Assembly: GCA_935421135.1 (NCBI GenBank)
Contig: OW285188.1
Coordinates: 3,772,733 to 3,836,732 of the forward strand
DNA: 64,000 bases
Direction of reading: 5' to 3'
Origin: Bugulina stolonifera
Taxonomy: Eukaryota; Bryozoa; Gymnolaemata; Cheilostomatida; Bugulidae
Positions within the stretch are counted from its first letter, which is position 1, and every line of letters begins with the position of its first letter. A program made the position numbers and the translations under genes. Of the stretch, positions 41,201 through 56,200 are shown in pieces. The notes under the pieces were generated by a model. The model made no database searches. It was not told the origin of the DNA and saw only the letters and a list, made by a program, of their open reading frames with translations.

Positions 41201-44200
41201 CTGGGAAAACTTATTCAAGGTGTTGCAGCAGAACAGCTCACTGAGTTCAATCACATCTTATAGCTTATAATGGCTTATAATGGCTTATAACAGGTATTCA
41301 CTCTGTTATTCAAAGTGTATGGTGTCAAAAATTAATATGCCTTTCCTGTAGTATTTGTACGATCATATACATGATCACATATTTTATATAATACTTGTAT
41401 GTAATATACAGTGGAACTGCTTAATTCAACCTTGTATAATTCAAAAACTTGGTTAGTTCAAACTATTAGTTTTGGTCCCTGCTGAGCACTATATAATTAC
41501 TTCAATTGAGTGAAGTGATCTTACAATTCAAACTCAGGCCTAATTCAAACCGATCATGGCGGTTCCTTGGAGTTTGAATTACGCAAGTTTCACTGTATTT
41601 GATCACATCACATCCTATAATATACATGTACATGACATATGATCGTATACATGTACACATGTATATGATCATATACATATACATATACATATACAAAGAG
41701 ACCCGAACACAAAACCATGGCAGCCTGGGAACTAAAGAATATCTTACCGGTAAGGTGATAGAGTAATGCTTTACTCAGAAGTTTCTGAAGATCAGCTTTC
41801 TCCTTAGAGAAATCACCAGTGTGATTCTTGCATACTTCCTGTAGGCTGGTAGCCTGAGTTTCTAAGTCTTCCAGAACCTTCCTCAGTTTCTACAGATATC
41901 GCTTAACATACAGAGATAAACATAGACATACAACACACATATACATGTACTTGTATAACATGCCTCTAGGGGTGGCTCATTTGACGAGATTGTTCAACAG
42001 CGCTTTGATAGAATGAGATGTGGTAGATTCTCACTCAAGGTGTGGCTAGATGACAACTGCATACTGTCATTACATTCAGGCAGAGATCAACAAGTTGGGC
42101 TTTTAAATAGCATGGAACCCTTTTGTGATTGGTTAATCTGAGGTCCCCAACTCCAATCTGAGCTGATGGCAAAGGGTGTCAGGGTGGCACAGTTGGTGGC
42201 ATACATGCACACAAACCAAGAGGTTGTGAGTTCAAACCCCCAGCTGTGTCATTTCTGGCAAAGGCCTTCAGCAAGCCTTTAACCCTAGCTGCGCCTGTTC
42301 GGATCAGGGCGTATAAAAATTACAGGAGGCCCCGTGTAGTGTCTACATCAAAAACACGCACGTTAAAGATCCACCTCTGCCCTGATTCGCAAAGAGAAGC
42401 CAGATTCTGGCGGGGTATGTGACCACCTTGGGGTGGCAGGTTGATGTAGTGGTCACTGACCATGCACTCCTGTTGTGGAAGGTGAGCTCTTCCACTCAGA
42501 GCCCAGCTCCTGTCGCTCATACAAGTTTCGAACTTCTGAGGCCCGTTAAATAGGATGGCCAAGTGGCTCGACAGCAACAAAAAACAAAAATATTAGCTGA
42601 TGAAACTGACCGACTTGCTCTGCAACTAACCCATATTATAGCCAACCAATAAACAAAGATGGCCTCTCATGTAGCCACACCTTCATATATCCCCAGTGCA
42701 GACCAAATAGCTCATTTAGAATGCACCCATAGAGGAATACCTACTTCTATGAATGTACCTAACACATTTTTTAGAAAATTTTCTAAACACCAACTGATTA
42801 CAAAAAAGTAATGTTCAACGCAGCACTCAGCAGACACTCACCACATTACTGATATGATTGGATACTCACCACACTACTGATATGATTGGATACTCACCAT
42901 ACTACTGATATGATTGGTTACTCAGCACACTACTGATATGATTGAATACTCACCATACTACTGATATGATTGAATACTCACCATACTACTGATATGATTG
43001 GATACTCACCATACTACTGATATGATTGGATACTCACCATACTACTGATATGATTGGATACTCACCACACTACTGATATGATTGGATACTCACCACACTG
43101 CTGATATGATTGGATACTCACCATACTACTGATATGATTGAATACTCACCATACTACTGATATGATTGAATACTCACCATACTACTGATATGATTGGATA
43201 CTCACCATACTACTGATATGATTGGATACTCACCATACTACTGATATGATTGGATACTCACCACACTACTGATATGATTGGATACTCACCACACTGCTGA
43301 TATGATTGGATACTCACCATACTACTGATATGATTGGATACTCACTACACTACTGATATGATTGGATACTCACCACACTACTGATATGATTGGATACTCA
43401 CCACACTACTGATATGATTGACCTGCTCCAAGTTGTCGATGTCTTCTGCATTCGTCAACAATCCCATGAGAAGATTCAACTCGGCAGAATGTTTCCTCTC
43501 AAGTGCTTCCAAAACTCTGTCCTCCACTTTTATAGCGACTGTAACATATGACTAACATGTTTTACAATACAACTGTAACATATGAGCAACATGTGTTACA
43601 ATACAACTGTAATATGTGACTAACCTGTATTACAATATTATAACTGTAACATAATGGCTAACACAAAATGCCCTGTTACTGCTAACATACATGTATTATA
43701 CTATGTACTACAGCCTAATCAGCAGTCAATAAACATGTGTGGTTGGTTGGAAAATAGATGTTCTACATAATATGAAAGCTGATAGACTATTGTCACATCT
43801 ATATTCCAACAAAACTGAACTAAACAAGCAACTGAACAATATGTTCTACAAATTAAATTTGGTGGACAATAACTTGTACAATGTAGATTCGTTTCACTCA
43901 AACAATGCTGGATTTCAGGCCTTAGTTTTGTTCAACAGTGAACGCTGGTTAACTCAGTCGGAATTGACTATATGAAGGTGCAATTGAGCTCACTACTGCG
44001 TTTACCATGATCCACCCCATACCATACACAATTTACACAGTTCCTAACAGTTGAAGTGTGAATGATATTTTGCCTTGACCTAAATCGATACAGCTCCAGC
44101 TCAGATTTTGCTGAAAATTTTGTGATCAAGGTATATACAGCATACAACAAGTAGTTAATAGCCCATGCATGGCATACCATCAGTGGTATCTTCCTCAGGG

Positions 44201-47200
44201 GTGACCACTCTAGCACCGAGTTTTCCCCGTCTAGCTGCTAGACGTCTGCGAGCCAACTCCATCTGCAAGTCTTTATCACTCTCTAGACTGAGGACCAACA
44301 ACACATTATAACATTATATAATCAAATAGACATCAAAATGACAATAGTATTAGTATGCAGCAGCAGACTACATCCTATAGGCATTATTTAGTGTCTGATT
44401 TTTACCATACCAAACCAAGTGCAAAAATTTTACAAAAAATCTCATTCTTGGTCGTTATGAACTAAGCTAATTTCAAGTTACATGTAGTAGAAATAAGTAG
44501 CCATCAGGGTACATGTTTTGTAATGTACTTTGTTTCACGGATTATGTTTTTACACCAGTTTATTTTAAAAACTGATATTTCCATATTTGCTGCAGATTCA
44601 CCTTCTCTTTTGTTTCAGAAAGTGCTGTCTACAAGATAGACAACTCCTAGCCTTCAACTAGAAATCCTGCAGACATGTATATAATGATGTAACTCAGTTT
44701 CAATGGAATAAACAAGCGACTAACCCAGCCAATCTGTTCTCCTCGTTTTTCATGGCTAGATGCATGAGAGCCGACACTTCGTCCAGTTCCTCGTCACGTT
44801 TCAACATCTTTTTTTGTCGGCGTAACTTGGCCAATTCTAACTGCTTGATTCTCTCCGCAGCAGCATCGTCCTTCTGTGAGTTGAGCAGAGCAAGCAAACG
44901 TTCCTTTTCACCCTCTAGCTCATACTCCAGGTTATCCAGTACACTCTGCAGTAGAGTAACACACAGTAGAGTAACACACAGAAGAGTAACACACAGTAGA
45001 GTAACACACAGTACAGTAACACACAGCAGAGTAACACACAGTACAGTAACACACAGTAGAGTAACACACAGTAGAGTAACACACAGTAGAGTAACACACA
45101 GTACAGTAACACACAGAAGAGTAACACACGGTAGAGTAACACACAGTAGAGTAACACACAGTACAGTAACACACAGTAGAGTAACACACAGTACAGTAAC
45201 ACACAGTAGAGTAACACACAGTAGAGTAACACACAGAAGAGTAACACACAGTAGAGTAACACACAGTACAGTAACACACAGCAGAGTAACACACAGTACA
45301 GTAACACACAGTAGAGTAACACACAGTACAGTAACACACAGTAGAGTAACACACAGTACAGTAACACACAGTAGAGTAACACACAGTACAGTAACACACA
45401 GTAGAGTAACACACAGTACAGTAACACACAGAAGAGTAACACACGGTAGAGTAACACACAGTAGAGTAACACATGGTAGAGTAGCACACAGTACAGTAAC
45501 ACACAGCAGAGTAACATAGGGTGAGCAGTAAAATAACAAAGTACTCACAGTTCTCTTCAACTTCTCCTCGACTTCTTCCAGTTCCTGGCTAATTTTTTCC
45601 TGGTCTCCAGACTTTGACTGTAATCTCTTTCTCAACTGCTCAGCTCTGTCCCTGAGTAGCCTTTCCTGGTCAGCCTTCATGCTGTCTATACCTACAGTCA
45701 TAGCTCACATATACATGGTATATACAGCACCTGTATGACGTACATTATTTACATGCACAACTGTATCAGTGATATACATGTAAAATGCATAGAAATGTCA
45801 ATTCTCAACATGCTGGGTGAAAGTGATTTTATCCCTGATGCAGACAGACTCGATTCCTGCTAAAACTTGAGATCATGTGAACAAAGCATAGGATAGTATT
45901 TACAATATCCATACGCGCATTGTACCAGGAGACGCTATAACTGTACAGGTAGTGCAGACAACACGAGAAAGTACGACAATAATTAGCGATATGACTAGTA
46001 AGAGTTATAACATAACACCGACATCCGTAAACATATGAAACATAATGCAGCTCTTGTCGTTCACTGAGCAGCTAAACATGCAAATAAAATAGTCCATGTT
46101 CATATGATAACATGATGGTAAATAGTAGTCTATAGTAAAGGTATTATATATACAGAACCAATATTATGCAGTAATTTCAGAATCAAGTGGTAAAATATTC
46201 AGGTATAGAGGGGTGTTTAGTGTAATACCCACCCTGTTTAAGGAAGGCTACTTGTATGCTGCATGTACAGAACTTTAATACTGTCGCAACTCTAGTTTTG
46301 AACTATCTGACTAGTCCCTTGCTTTTAATCGATTTTATACTATTTTATTTATACTAAACATTCGTTTTATGAAGATTGGATAACAATAAACTAAAGAGAA
46401 TAAAATCTTTAACATAGCAGGAATCTCAGATATTTACCAGAATAGGAATTTACATGCAAGTCTAAAAGCTGGTTACGATAGACATTGCTATGTTTAAAAG
46501 AATGCATGGAAATGGTGCATAATTTATGAAAGTTTTAAAGCATGCATGAGATTCAGTATTTCCATAGTGTGACCATAACTAGGGAAATCTTCAGCATGTA
46601 GAGGACAGAGGTTACTCGACATAGTTGATTGCTGATATTACGAGAATTCATACTGTAGTGCTTTACTATGGAAACTATGGAAATATATGTGGATTCAGTT
46701 TGTGGAATTCATGTTCCAACGAAATACCAATCTTACCGTTCTTCCTACCACTTAGTTTTAATTCTGTAGAAAATTAAAGGAACATTTTGGTAAAATAGTT
46801 GAGATTGGCTGTGATCAGGTTGTAGAGACAAAAACAGTTGCATATAAAGAACAGAACGGAAAAACCCGAATTAATAAAACTACAAGCACATGTCGTATCA
46901 CAGGTAACACAATACACAGAACTAATGAGTAATGAAATAATTCTGGAAATTGTAATGCTAATCAGACCAGATAAAATAATATGTTGCACTGAAAAATAAA
47001 CCAGATTAAAAACACTAGAACTAATAGATAGAGTAAACCATATGACTACAAATGCTTCCCCCGCCCACCTATACGTATGGCATGTATGATACGTATGACA
47101 TGTATGACATGTATGACATGTATAGCATGTATGACATGTATGACATTATATGACACGTATGACATATATGACATGTATGACATGTATGACACTATATGAC

Positions 47201-50200
47201 ATGTATGTACAATACCTTGCTCAGCATCTACCAGGTCGTTAATCAGTTTCCTCGCTTCATCAATCTTTCCTTCACCCCGGAGTCGCTTCTCCTGCATCTT
47301 CAAGTCCATCAGCCTTTGCTGTTTCTCCTTTTCACTGAGATTTGCCCACTCAGCTTCTCCCATTTGATTCATGAGACCCTGAGACATGGAGAAGATACAG
47401 CTGAAACCCACCAGTCCATTCACTGACGGCAGACCAGCATATCCTTTGGGACTAAACATGTACACACATATACGCATATTCGGATTATAGAATTAATCAA
47501 ACGATTTTAAAAAGTTCAACAAACCTCTAATATGAGTTTATCTTTGATCGAATCATACTTCTGGTTAAGGGCATTGATGACTTCCTGTTGAGGATTGAGA
47601 GCTTCAGAGATGCTGCCGATCGTCAGAATAGCAGCGGAGACGTTATCATACCAACAGTTGGTCCGAGCTGTCAACTGTAAACCTTTTACATCCCTCAGTG
47701 GCTTAGCAGCCTACAGACAATCAGACGTACAAGTATCAGCTATCACTGGCAACTTGCCAACAAACGATGAGCTGCCGAGTTTGGTGTTTATGGTATTGTC
47801 AACTTGAAGCAAGGGAAGTTCAGCCTAATGCAAACTACAACAAACCTTGTATCGGCAATCCTTGCTCACTGTTTCAGTTTCTTTCATCTGGAGTTGCTGA
47901 AGATCGGCCAATAGAGATGTGATGACATCATCAGCCTCGGAATGAAGATCTTCTCCCTTAAGTGAAAACTCTCTCAGTCTCCATTTGTAGCAGACGCCTT
48001 CCTAAAGTAGAGCAATAACATACCGTCATATATAACATCCCATACTCACAGTTGCATAACATACTACCTGACAAAATACTAGTCCACCAACCTGAAGCAG
48101 TGGTTCTTGGTCTTTGCCATTGAAGGAAGGGTCTTCTCGAAGTTGTCTCCTTTGTTCACCAAGATCGGCCAGCACCACTTCCTGTTTGGTATTGTCGGTA
48201 TTGAGAGAGGTAGAGTAGAAGTCAGTAGAAGGAGCAAGTTCCGTCAGCTTCAGTAACATCTCCCTTTCCTCTAGGTGCTTTAGATCCAACTCAGCTAGAA
48301 CTGCCTCCTATTGCAATGAGAAAGCGGCTATAAAATACCCCACATTACACTAACACCAAGTCTTGATAACTAGCAAATCACATGAGACGTGTTCTTGTTT
48401 ACTTGTAGTAGATGGAAAGGAAGTCGAAACTAGAGTAATTACACAAAGCATAACTCGCCTTCAGAGCTAAGATATCATCAGATTCTGGCATGACAATCTC
48501 CTCAGGTACTGTACCGTTTTTACATGCACCTCGTCTAGCAGCAAGCCTCTCCCTAGCTAACTGTTCTTGGAGTCGTCTGGCCTCTTCCTCTGATAGAACT
48601 TGCTCTCTCAATATCTTCATCAGAGCATCGGCAGCGCTGTACCTTTCCTGCAATACGGACCAGCGAGCTCTCAAGTATAGTTATTTACATGCATTACTTT
48701 GGTGACAAAGCCATGTACCAGGGGCGGCTATAGGCACCCATGCCACCATCCTAGGCATGTGTTCAATCAAGCATGCAATACTAGCTGTGCTCTGTAAACT
48801 ATTAATACTATGCATGTCCAGGCTTCAATTCATTTTCCATTTACTTGCTCAGGGAGTGCAGTCATTGTATAGTGCTGTAATAGTCATGTTATCTGTGTAG
48901 ATTGTACCCATACATGTTCATGTTTCACACTTATCTTGTATTAACTCACTCAGACACGTGAAATCCATGACTTCTTGAAAATGGCTGGTGTTGAAATTTT
49001 TCCTATATCTGCCCCTGCCATGTACTAACAACCTATCAGAATGAAATGTTAAATATTAACTATAAGAAAGTAGTCTGCACACTAACCTCCATTCTTATAC
49101 GCCTTTGATCTCTACGGATGCGGGCAAGTTCTTCTGGTTCTCTACGAAGTTTATCCTCTGCATCTTTATACTTCTGAAGTTGAGCCATGATGTCATCAAT
49201 ATCCTGAAATGGTAAAACATGAATATACAAATTGTACAGTGGATATGCATATAAAATGTACTTAGTCAACTTGGCCTAGGGATCAAAATGCTTTCCCTCT
49301 AGATCACTGCAGATGAGAATTGAAAATAATGGAGGTCCTCGCATGTATGTCATCTGCATGCAGAATGAAGATCCACCTTTGCCCTCTTCGAAACAAGAAC
49401 AACCACATCACGGCGGGGCAGGCGAAATTGGCAGCAACAGCACTGTCGGTTCCGGGCTTGTAGCACAATGCGTCACGCTGGGTCATAACAGGCAGTGATT
49501 TGGTAAGCTCACACGCCTAAGCATGTGGTATATGCAATACCACCGACATACTCAGACACGAGAGTTGATCATATTATTGTGTACATACAATGTGTGTACT
49601 GACAGGGTTTTGCAGAAAGTTTGTTAATAGTATTTCAACATTTAGTGTAAAATAAGAGTATCTGTCCAGTAATTGCTAAACAGTAGATGTGTGAACACTA
49701 GTAGCTAGTAGACAGTAGATGTGTGAACACTAGTAGCTAGTAGACAGTAGATGTGTGAACACTAGTAACTAGTAGACAGTAGATGTGTGAACACTAGTAA
49801 CTAGTAGACAGTAGATGTGTGAACACTAATAGCTAGTAGACAGTAGATGTGTGAACACTAGTAGCTAGTAGACAGTAGATGTGTGAACACTAGTAACTAG
49901 TAGACAGTAGATGTATGAACACTAGTAGCTAGTAGACAGTAGATGTGTGAACACTAGTAACTAGTAGACAGTACATGTGTGAACATTAGTAGCTAGTAGA
50001 CAGTAGATGTATGAACACTAGTAACTAGTAGACAGTAAATGTGTGAACACTAGTAACTAGTAGACAGTAGATGTGTGAACACTAGTAGCTAGTAGACAGT
50101 AGATGTATGAACACTAGTAGCTAGTAGACAGTAGATGTGTGAACACTAGTAACTAGTAGACAATAGATGTGTGAACACTAGTAGCTAGTAGACAGTAGAT

Positions 50201-53200
50201 GTATGAACACTAGTAACTAGTAGACAGTACATGTGTGAACACTAGTAGCTAGTAGACAGTAGATGTATGAACACTAGTAACTAGTAGACAGTAGATGTGT
50301 GAACACTAGTAACTAGTAGACAGTAGATGTGTGAACACTAGTAGCTAGTAGACAGTAGATGTGTGAACACTAGTAACTAGTAGATAATAGATGTGTGAAC
50401 ACTAGTAGCTAGTAGACAGTAGATGTATGAACACTAGTAACTAGTAGACAGTACATGTGTGAACACTAGTAGCTAGTAGACAGTACATGTGTGAACACTA
50501 GTAGCTAGTAGACAATAGATGTGTGAACACTAGTAGCTAGTAAACAGTACATGTATGAACACTAGTAGCTAGTAAACAGTACATGTGTGAACACTAGTAG
50601 CTAGTAGACAGTACATGTGTGAACACTAGTAACTAGTAGACAGTAGATGTGTGAACACTAGTAACTAGTAGACAATAGATGTATGAACACTAGTAGCTAG
50701 TAGACAGTAGATGTGTGAACACTAGTAGCTAGTAGACAATAGATGTGTGAACACTAGTAACTAGTAGACAGTAGATGTGTGAACACTAGTAACTAGTAGA
50801 CAATAGATGTGTGAACACTAGTAACTAGTAGACAATAGATGTGTGAACACTAGTAACTAGTAGACAATAGATGTATGAACACTAGTAGCTAGTAGACAGT
50901 ACATGTGTGAACACTAGTAACTAGTAGACAGTAGATGTGTGAACACTAGTAACTAGTAGACAATAGATGTATGAACACTAGTAGCTAGTAGACAGTAGAT
51001 GTGTGAACACTAGTAGCTAGTAGACAATAGATGTGTGAACACTAGTAACTAGTAGACAGTAGATGTGTGAACACTAGTAACTAGTAGACAATAGATGTGT
51101 GAACACTAGTAACTAGTAGACAATAGATGTGTGAACACTAGTAACTAGTAGACAGTAGATGTGTGAACACTAGTAGCTAGTAGACAGTAGATGTGTGAAC
51201 ACTAGTAACTGCTAAACAGTAGATGTATGAACATATCGTTTCCTGATATTAGAGAATGAACGCACCTGCTTCCTCCAGTCTTCCAGAACTTTGTGTGGCT
51301 TTGGACTCTTTGCCAGGATCCCTGCCTCATCTTTCTCAGCTTCTTCTTGCTCCAGTTTATCAGCCTCTTCCATAGACATGCCTGTCACAGTGTTAGGTCA
51401 TAGGTCACCAGTTACCAAAGATCACACATATAGAATCCCATAAATCTTACCATTGTATGCCATGTTACCAAAGACCATACATATAGTCCTACCATTGTGT
51501 GCTATGATTTAATAATTAATAGGGTTATTTACATGTAAACTCTAAATAAAACAGATTATTAGATAAAACTCATTGGTCAAAGCTGATTAATTGTTCCCAT
51601 ACATCGTCCATAATTACATGTACAGTATAGGAAAATTGAAATGCATGTACTTTTGCCTGCATAATGTTGATTACTAAAGGGCTGAGCTCTCATTGGCTAA
51701 TACAGGAAGATAATATCAAGTCCGAGAGACTGTTTAATGACCCTACACCACTGCACAGTTTAGAATTGGCAGACTCTACTTACGAGTGAATAGAATCTAA
51801 CCAAATTTTAGTTGGTTAGAAATTCATAAACTCTAACATTAGCTAGTTAATGTTTAGAGTTCATAGTACCATTACTATTCTACTATCTGTCTGGCTTATA
51901 AAATTTATAGCGCAAAGTCAATCATACATGTATTGGGAGCTTACCTTCGGCAATTCTATCCTTCCTTCTCTTCAGCCTCTCTTTCATGAGCGAATCAGAT
52001 TCGCCGCTTCTGGTAAGTACCAGGTTCTTAAACGCTTCTGTGTTCCTCAGATGCTCATCAAGGAAATCATTTGCCTCATCAAAGCGGCCATTTTGTCGAA
52101 ACTGTTGCTCCTTGAGTTTAAGATCTCGCAGATGTTGCTGACGCTCATCATCACTCAGTTGTGACCATTCAGCGTCTCCGATCTATGTCAAGTTAAAAAA
52201 GTGCAGCATAAAACACTGTATTATAAAAATATATTCCTATTTCAATGTGGGAATTATTTCGTATTAAAGTTTCATTGAACTTGGAGGAGATAGCTGCAAA
52301 CTATTGGTCGAACTATTCTTGTTCAAAACGAAATAGATGGGTTTCTCATACTCAACGTCAGACAGATATACAAGTTCAAGTCACGTAACAGAAGACTACA
52401 GTAGCCACTGTGATTTCACTGTGTATACCAATAAAACTTAGTTCGACACAGAACCACGCCTGCAACATGGTACAGAAAAACAAATAATATTAAACCTTCT
52501 CCATGAGTGCGTCGAGTAAGAGCTTGTCCTTTAGAGCATCATATCTGTTCTCCATAGCCTCAGTTATCTGTTCTTCCATCTTCTTCATAAAGTGGGATGT
52601 GTCAGTCAACGCTTCGTACACACAAGCATGGTATTTCATTTGGAAGCTTTGTTTTAGCAGTTGCAAATCTTTGATGCTCTACATAAAATAGCCATAGTCA
52701 GTCACACAATAATAATGTTACCCTAAGATATTCAAGCTAAGGTCGACACTGCAGTGTTACAGTTGATAGTAACAACTAATTCTATTACAAGTCAAAATAC
52801 TAAACATACTAACTCAGTACCAGTGACTAGCCTAGATAATATATAATATTACAATATGTTGCCGTATTTTCTCTTGGTAAAAGGATGTTCAATTTAATAT
52901 CAAAAGCTAATTAGCATTGATGCAATAGCGATAATATTTTGTTACTATGACAACACGTTGGTGCTACCATGACAATGACGTGGTGTTAATAAACGTACCT
53001 TGTTAGAAAGCAGGAAGATGAGATTGGAGCTCTCAAACATCTGCTTCTCCGTGAGCTCAGCTATGATGCAGTTGGTGGGCGTGTCATCTGCACTAAATTC
53101 TTCCCAAAGTTTCAATTTGAGGGCACAAGAAAACCTTACATCCTTATCAGACCAAGGATTGGCTACAAATATTCATTCGTCTGTTTCAATTACACAGTAA

Positions 53201-56200
53201 TGTTTTACTAAGAATTCTAATAATGAAACATCTCTTCGGAGTTGTCTACTCGTGTTATACACAACACTGTTGGCAATTGTCTACTCCTCTCATATACATG
53301 TACACTTTACTAGGTGTTTGATATAACTATGCTGGCTATGCAATATATATACACATCGCATACACACCTTGCTTGGAATGACTCTGATGTAAAGCACATA
53401 GCTGCTGAATCTTTTCATCAAAAAGTTGCATGGATGCAGCATCGACATCAACCTGGGGTAGGCTAGACATTAGCTGTGTCAGCCTTGCTAACTCTTGCTT
53501 GTGTCTCTGTGCATACAGCTGTAGAGTCTCCACCTGGTGAGCAAATAGAACAAGGGGCTATTTTTCCAGTAGTCTATGATATAAACTATAAGTAGATATC
53601 ACAGGTAGAAGGTAGTCCAACAATAAATACTTTTTTCTGACAAAAGAGTATAAATTACCCGAGGCCAATTCGTTGAAAAAGATGCCAGATTTAAAACTTA
53701 AACAAACCAGCAAAGAACAGCATACAAAGTGAGATTAACTTTACCATGTTGCATAGCTGCTTACTTACACTTAGATAAAGAACATCTAAACTACCTGAAG
53801 CTTGGACTATTTGAGAGCACTTCCCTACAGTGTCACCACAGGTGTGAGAGTACCTACATAGAGTGTCACCATAGAATCAGGAGTACCTACATAGGGTGTC
53901 ACCATAGAATTAAGAGTACCTACATAGGGTGTCACCATAGAATTAGAAGTACTTACATAGAGTGTCACTACAGAATTGGGAGTACCTACATAGGGTGTCA
54001 CCATAGAATTAGAAGTACCTACATAGGGTGTCATTACAGAATTAGGAGTACTTACATAGAGTGTCACTACAGAATTAGGAGTACCTACATAGGGTGTCAC
54101 CATAGAATTAGGAGTACCTACATAGGGTGTCACCATAGAATTAGGAGTACCTACATAGGGTGTCACCATAGAATTAGGAGTACTTACAAACAGTGTGACT
54201 GTATCAGCAGACTCTCCAGCTATGTTATTTAGATTGACATCAGAGAAATCAATTTCTTCATTTGTCTTTCTAGACAGCCTGACCAGCCGGCTCCAGTCCG
54301 AGACTGACCTACATGTAATATAGGAGTAAAATAATATCTTTATACAGGAGTCCCCAGTTCCAACATTATAATGCATATCATATAGAAGTAGAAACGGAGC
54401 ATAACATACACCATATGAAATGTATTATACACATTGTACATATAAGAACAATGTAATATACTCGCATGTACATATACATATATTATGTAAATACGTACAT
54501 CATTTTGTGATCTCCCAGACCTTTACAAATATGGCTGATAAGCTGGGCTCTCTCTCCTACACCAAGTCGCAAAGAGAGGCTGGAGAAGTCTTTGCTACGT
54601 CTAATCAGCGTTTGCTGGTGTCGGAGTCGTATGACCTCAGCGGCTCTTCCTTGTTCCCCAAGGTGTACCTCATACATACCTACATACATGTATACAGTAT
54701 ACCTCACACATACCTACATATACAGTATACCTCACACATACCTACATATGCAGTATACCTCATACATACCTACATATGCAGTATACCTCATACATACCTA
54801 CATATACAGTATACCTCATACATACCTACATATACAGTATACAGTATACCTCACACATACCTACATATACAGTATACAGTATGTACATACATACCTACAT
54901 AGATACAGTAATACATTGTATATATTTTGAATATGGCAACAACATTGCACATGTCATGGCACTATAATTCATATACCATCATAATTACATGTATATTCAC
55001 ACAGAAATATTAATGGGTATTACACAAGGCCAGGAGTCGCTTATTGTGAGAGTTGTGTCACCGGAAAAACCAAGAGGCCATATTGGGCCCAGTGCTAAAG
55101 GATGACATTGGTCAAATTTTTCTTTCGGTCAATTTGATTGGTTCCAACGGGCCCAACATGGTATACAATGTTCCCCCAGTGACGCTACTCTCTCAATAAA
55201 CGGCTCTGCACAAGGCTATGGTTTTCAGATAAGGTGCAGATGTACCTCTGAGAAGGTTCTGGTATGCCTGCTTCTCTTCTTCTTTCCTTTCAGTTAATGC
55301 AGCTAATGGATTGTGCACTACCACTGCATCTTCTGTTACTGAATATATGTCCTCTACAAAAACAGAGGAGATGAAATGAGCCAAATATGGTCATGCCCAG
55401 ATACTAATAAAATTTTGCTGTTCAAATTAGAACTACAAAAGGATAGATATTGCAGGTAGGGATGCTAGTTGACAGGAGAAATAACAGTTCATATAATTAT
55501 GCTGGGATTATGTAACCAGCTACATTTGCCACAGCCAAGCACACTAGCTACCCATATGTTAGTGCAGAGATGAGTGTGCTAATGTTACATCATACTTACC
55601 AGGAACATTGTCTACATTCTGGAAGTCTACTATCTTTTTAGAGAACTCAAAGGAGTTGTCCCCAAACATGGCAAAGAAAACGTTTTCATCGGCAAACACT
55701 GGTCTGTAGAGGTTGATCAGCTCAGTGACATCTCCTGTTGGTAGAATATGATTAGTATGTAACACATACCCTACTAACTTAGTACAACACGCGTGATCAA
55801 CCTTTACCTCATAGCAATAATCACAAGCTCCATTTGGGAATTGTCTCACCTCAAGTCTCATTAGCCTTAGTACCACTAACCTATGACCACGAGAATGGCC
55901 TGAGACCGATAATAAATGTGTGTGCATGTGATTAAGTGCAGAACTCAGGTTAAGAGTATTGACTTCTCAGCAATCGTATATTATTACGAAGAAACCTGAC
56001 GTAAGTCAGATATTATCTGTTTGCACTGACCGGCTAAGCGAAGCTTTTCGGTTTGCTCTCTCAAGTCTTTCTCAAGTTGAGCTTGAGCGTCTGCTGACAA
56101 GCCACTCCAGTTGGTGTTTTGTTTCATTAGAGTTGTCTCCACCATCAATGACTCAAGATGCTTGTACTTTGCCCTGGTTGTACATGTATGTAATATGTTA

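Noticed and set aside
42183..42240. tRNA gene
   Set aside because: A and B boxes are present, but no cloverleaf with paired acceptor stem could be drawn and a SINE body follows.
44752..45701. ORFs of 190-333 codons with VTHSRVTH, CVTLL or CYSTV repeats
   Set aside because: They read through the 15-bp intronic minisatellite; only the ends (exons 44725-44945 and 45549-45691) are coding.
54650..54668. Acceptor at 54668 for the coiled-coil exon 54499
   Set aside because: It breaks the phase with the preceding exon; the acceptor before 54649 keeps it. The polypyrimidine tract is poor, so this remains the weakest join.
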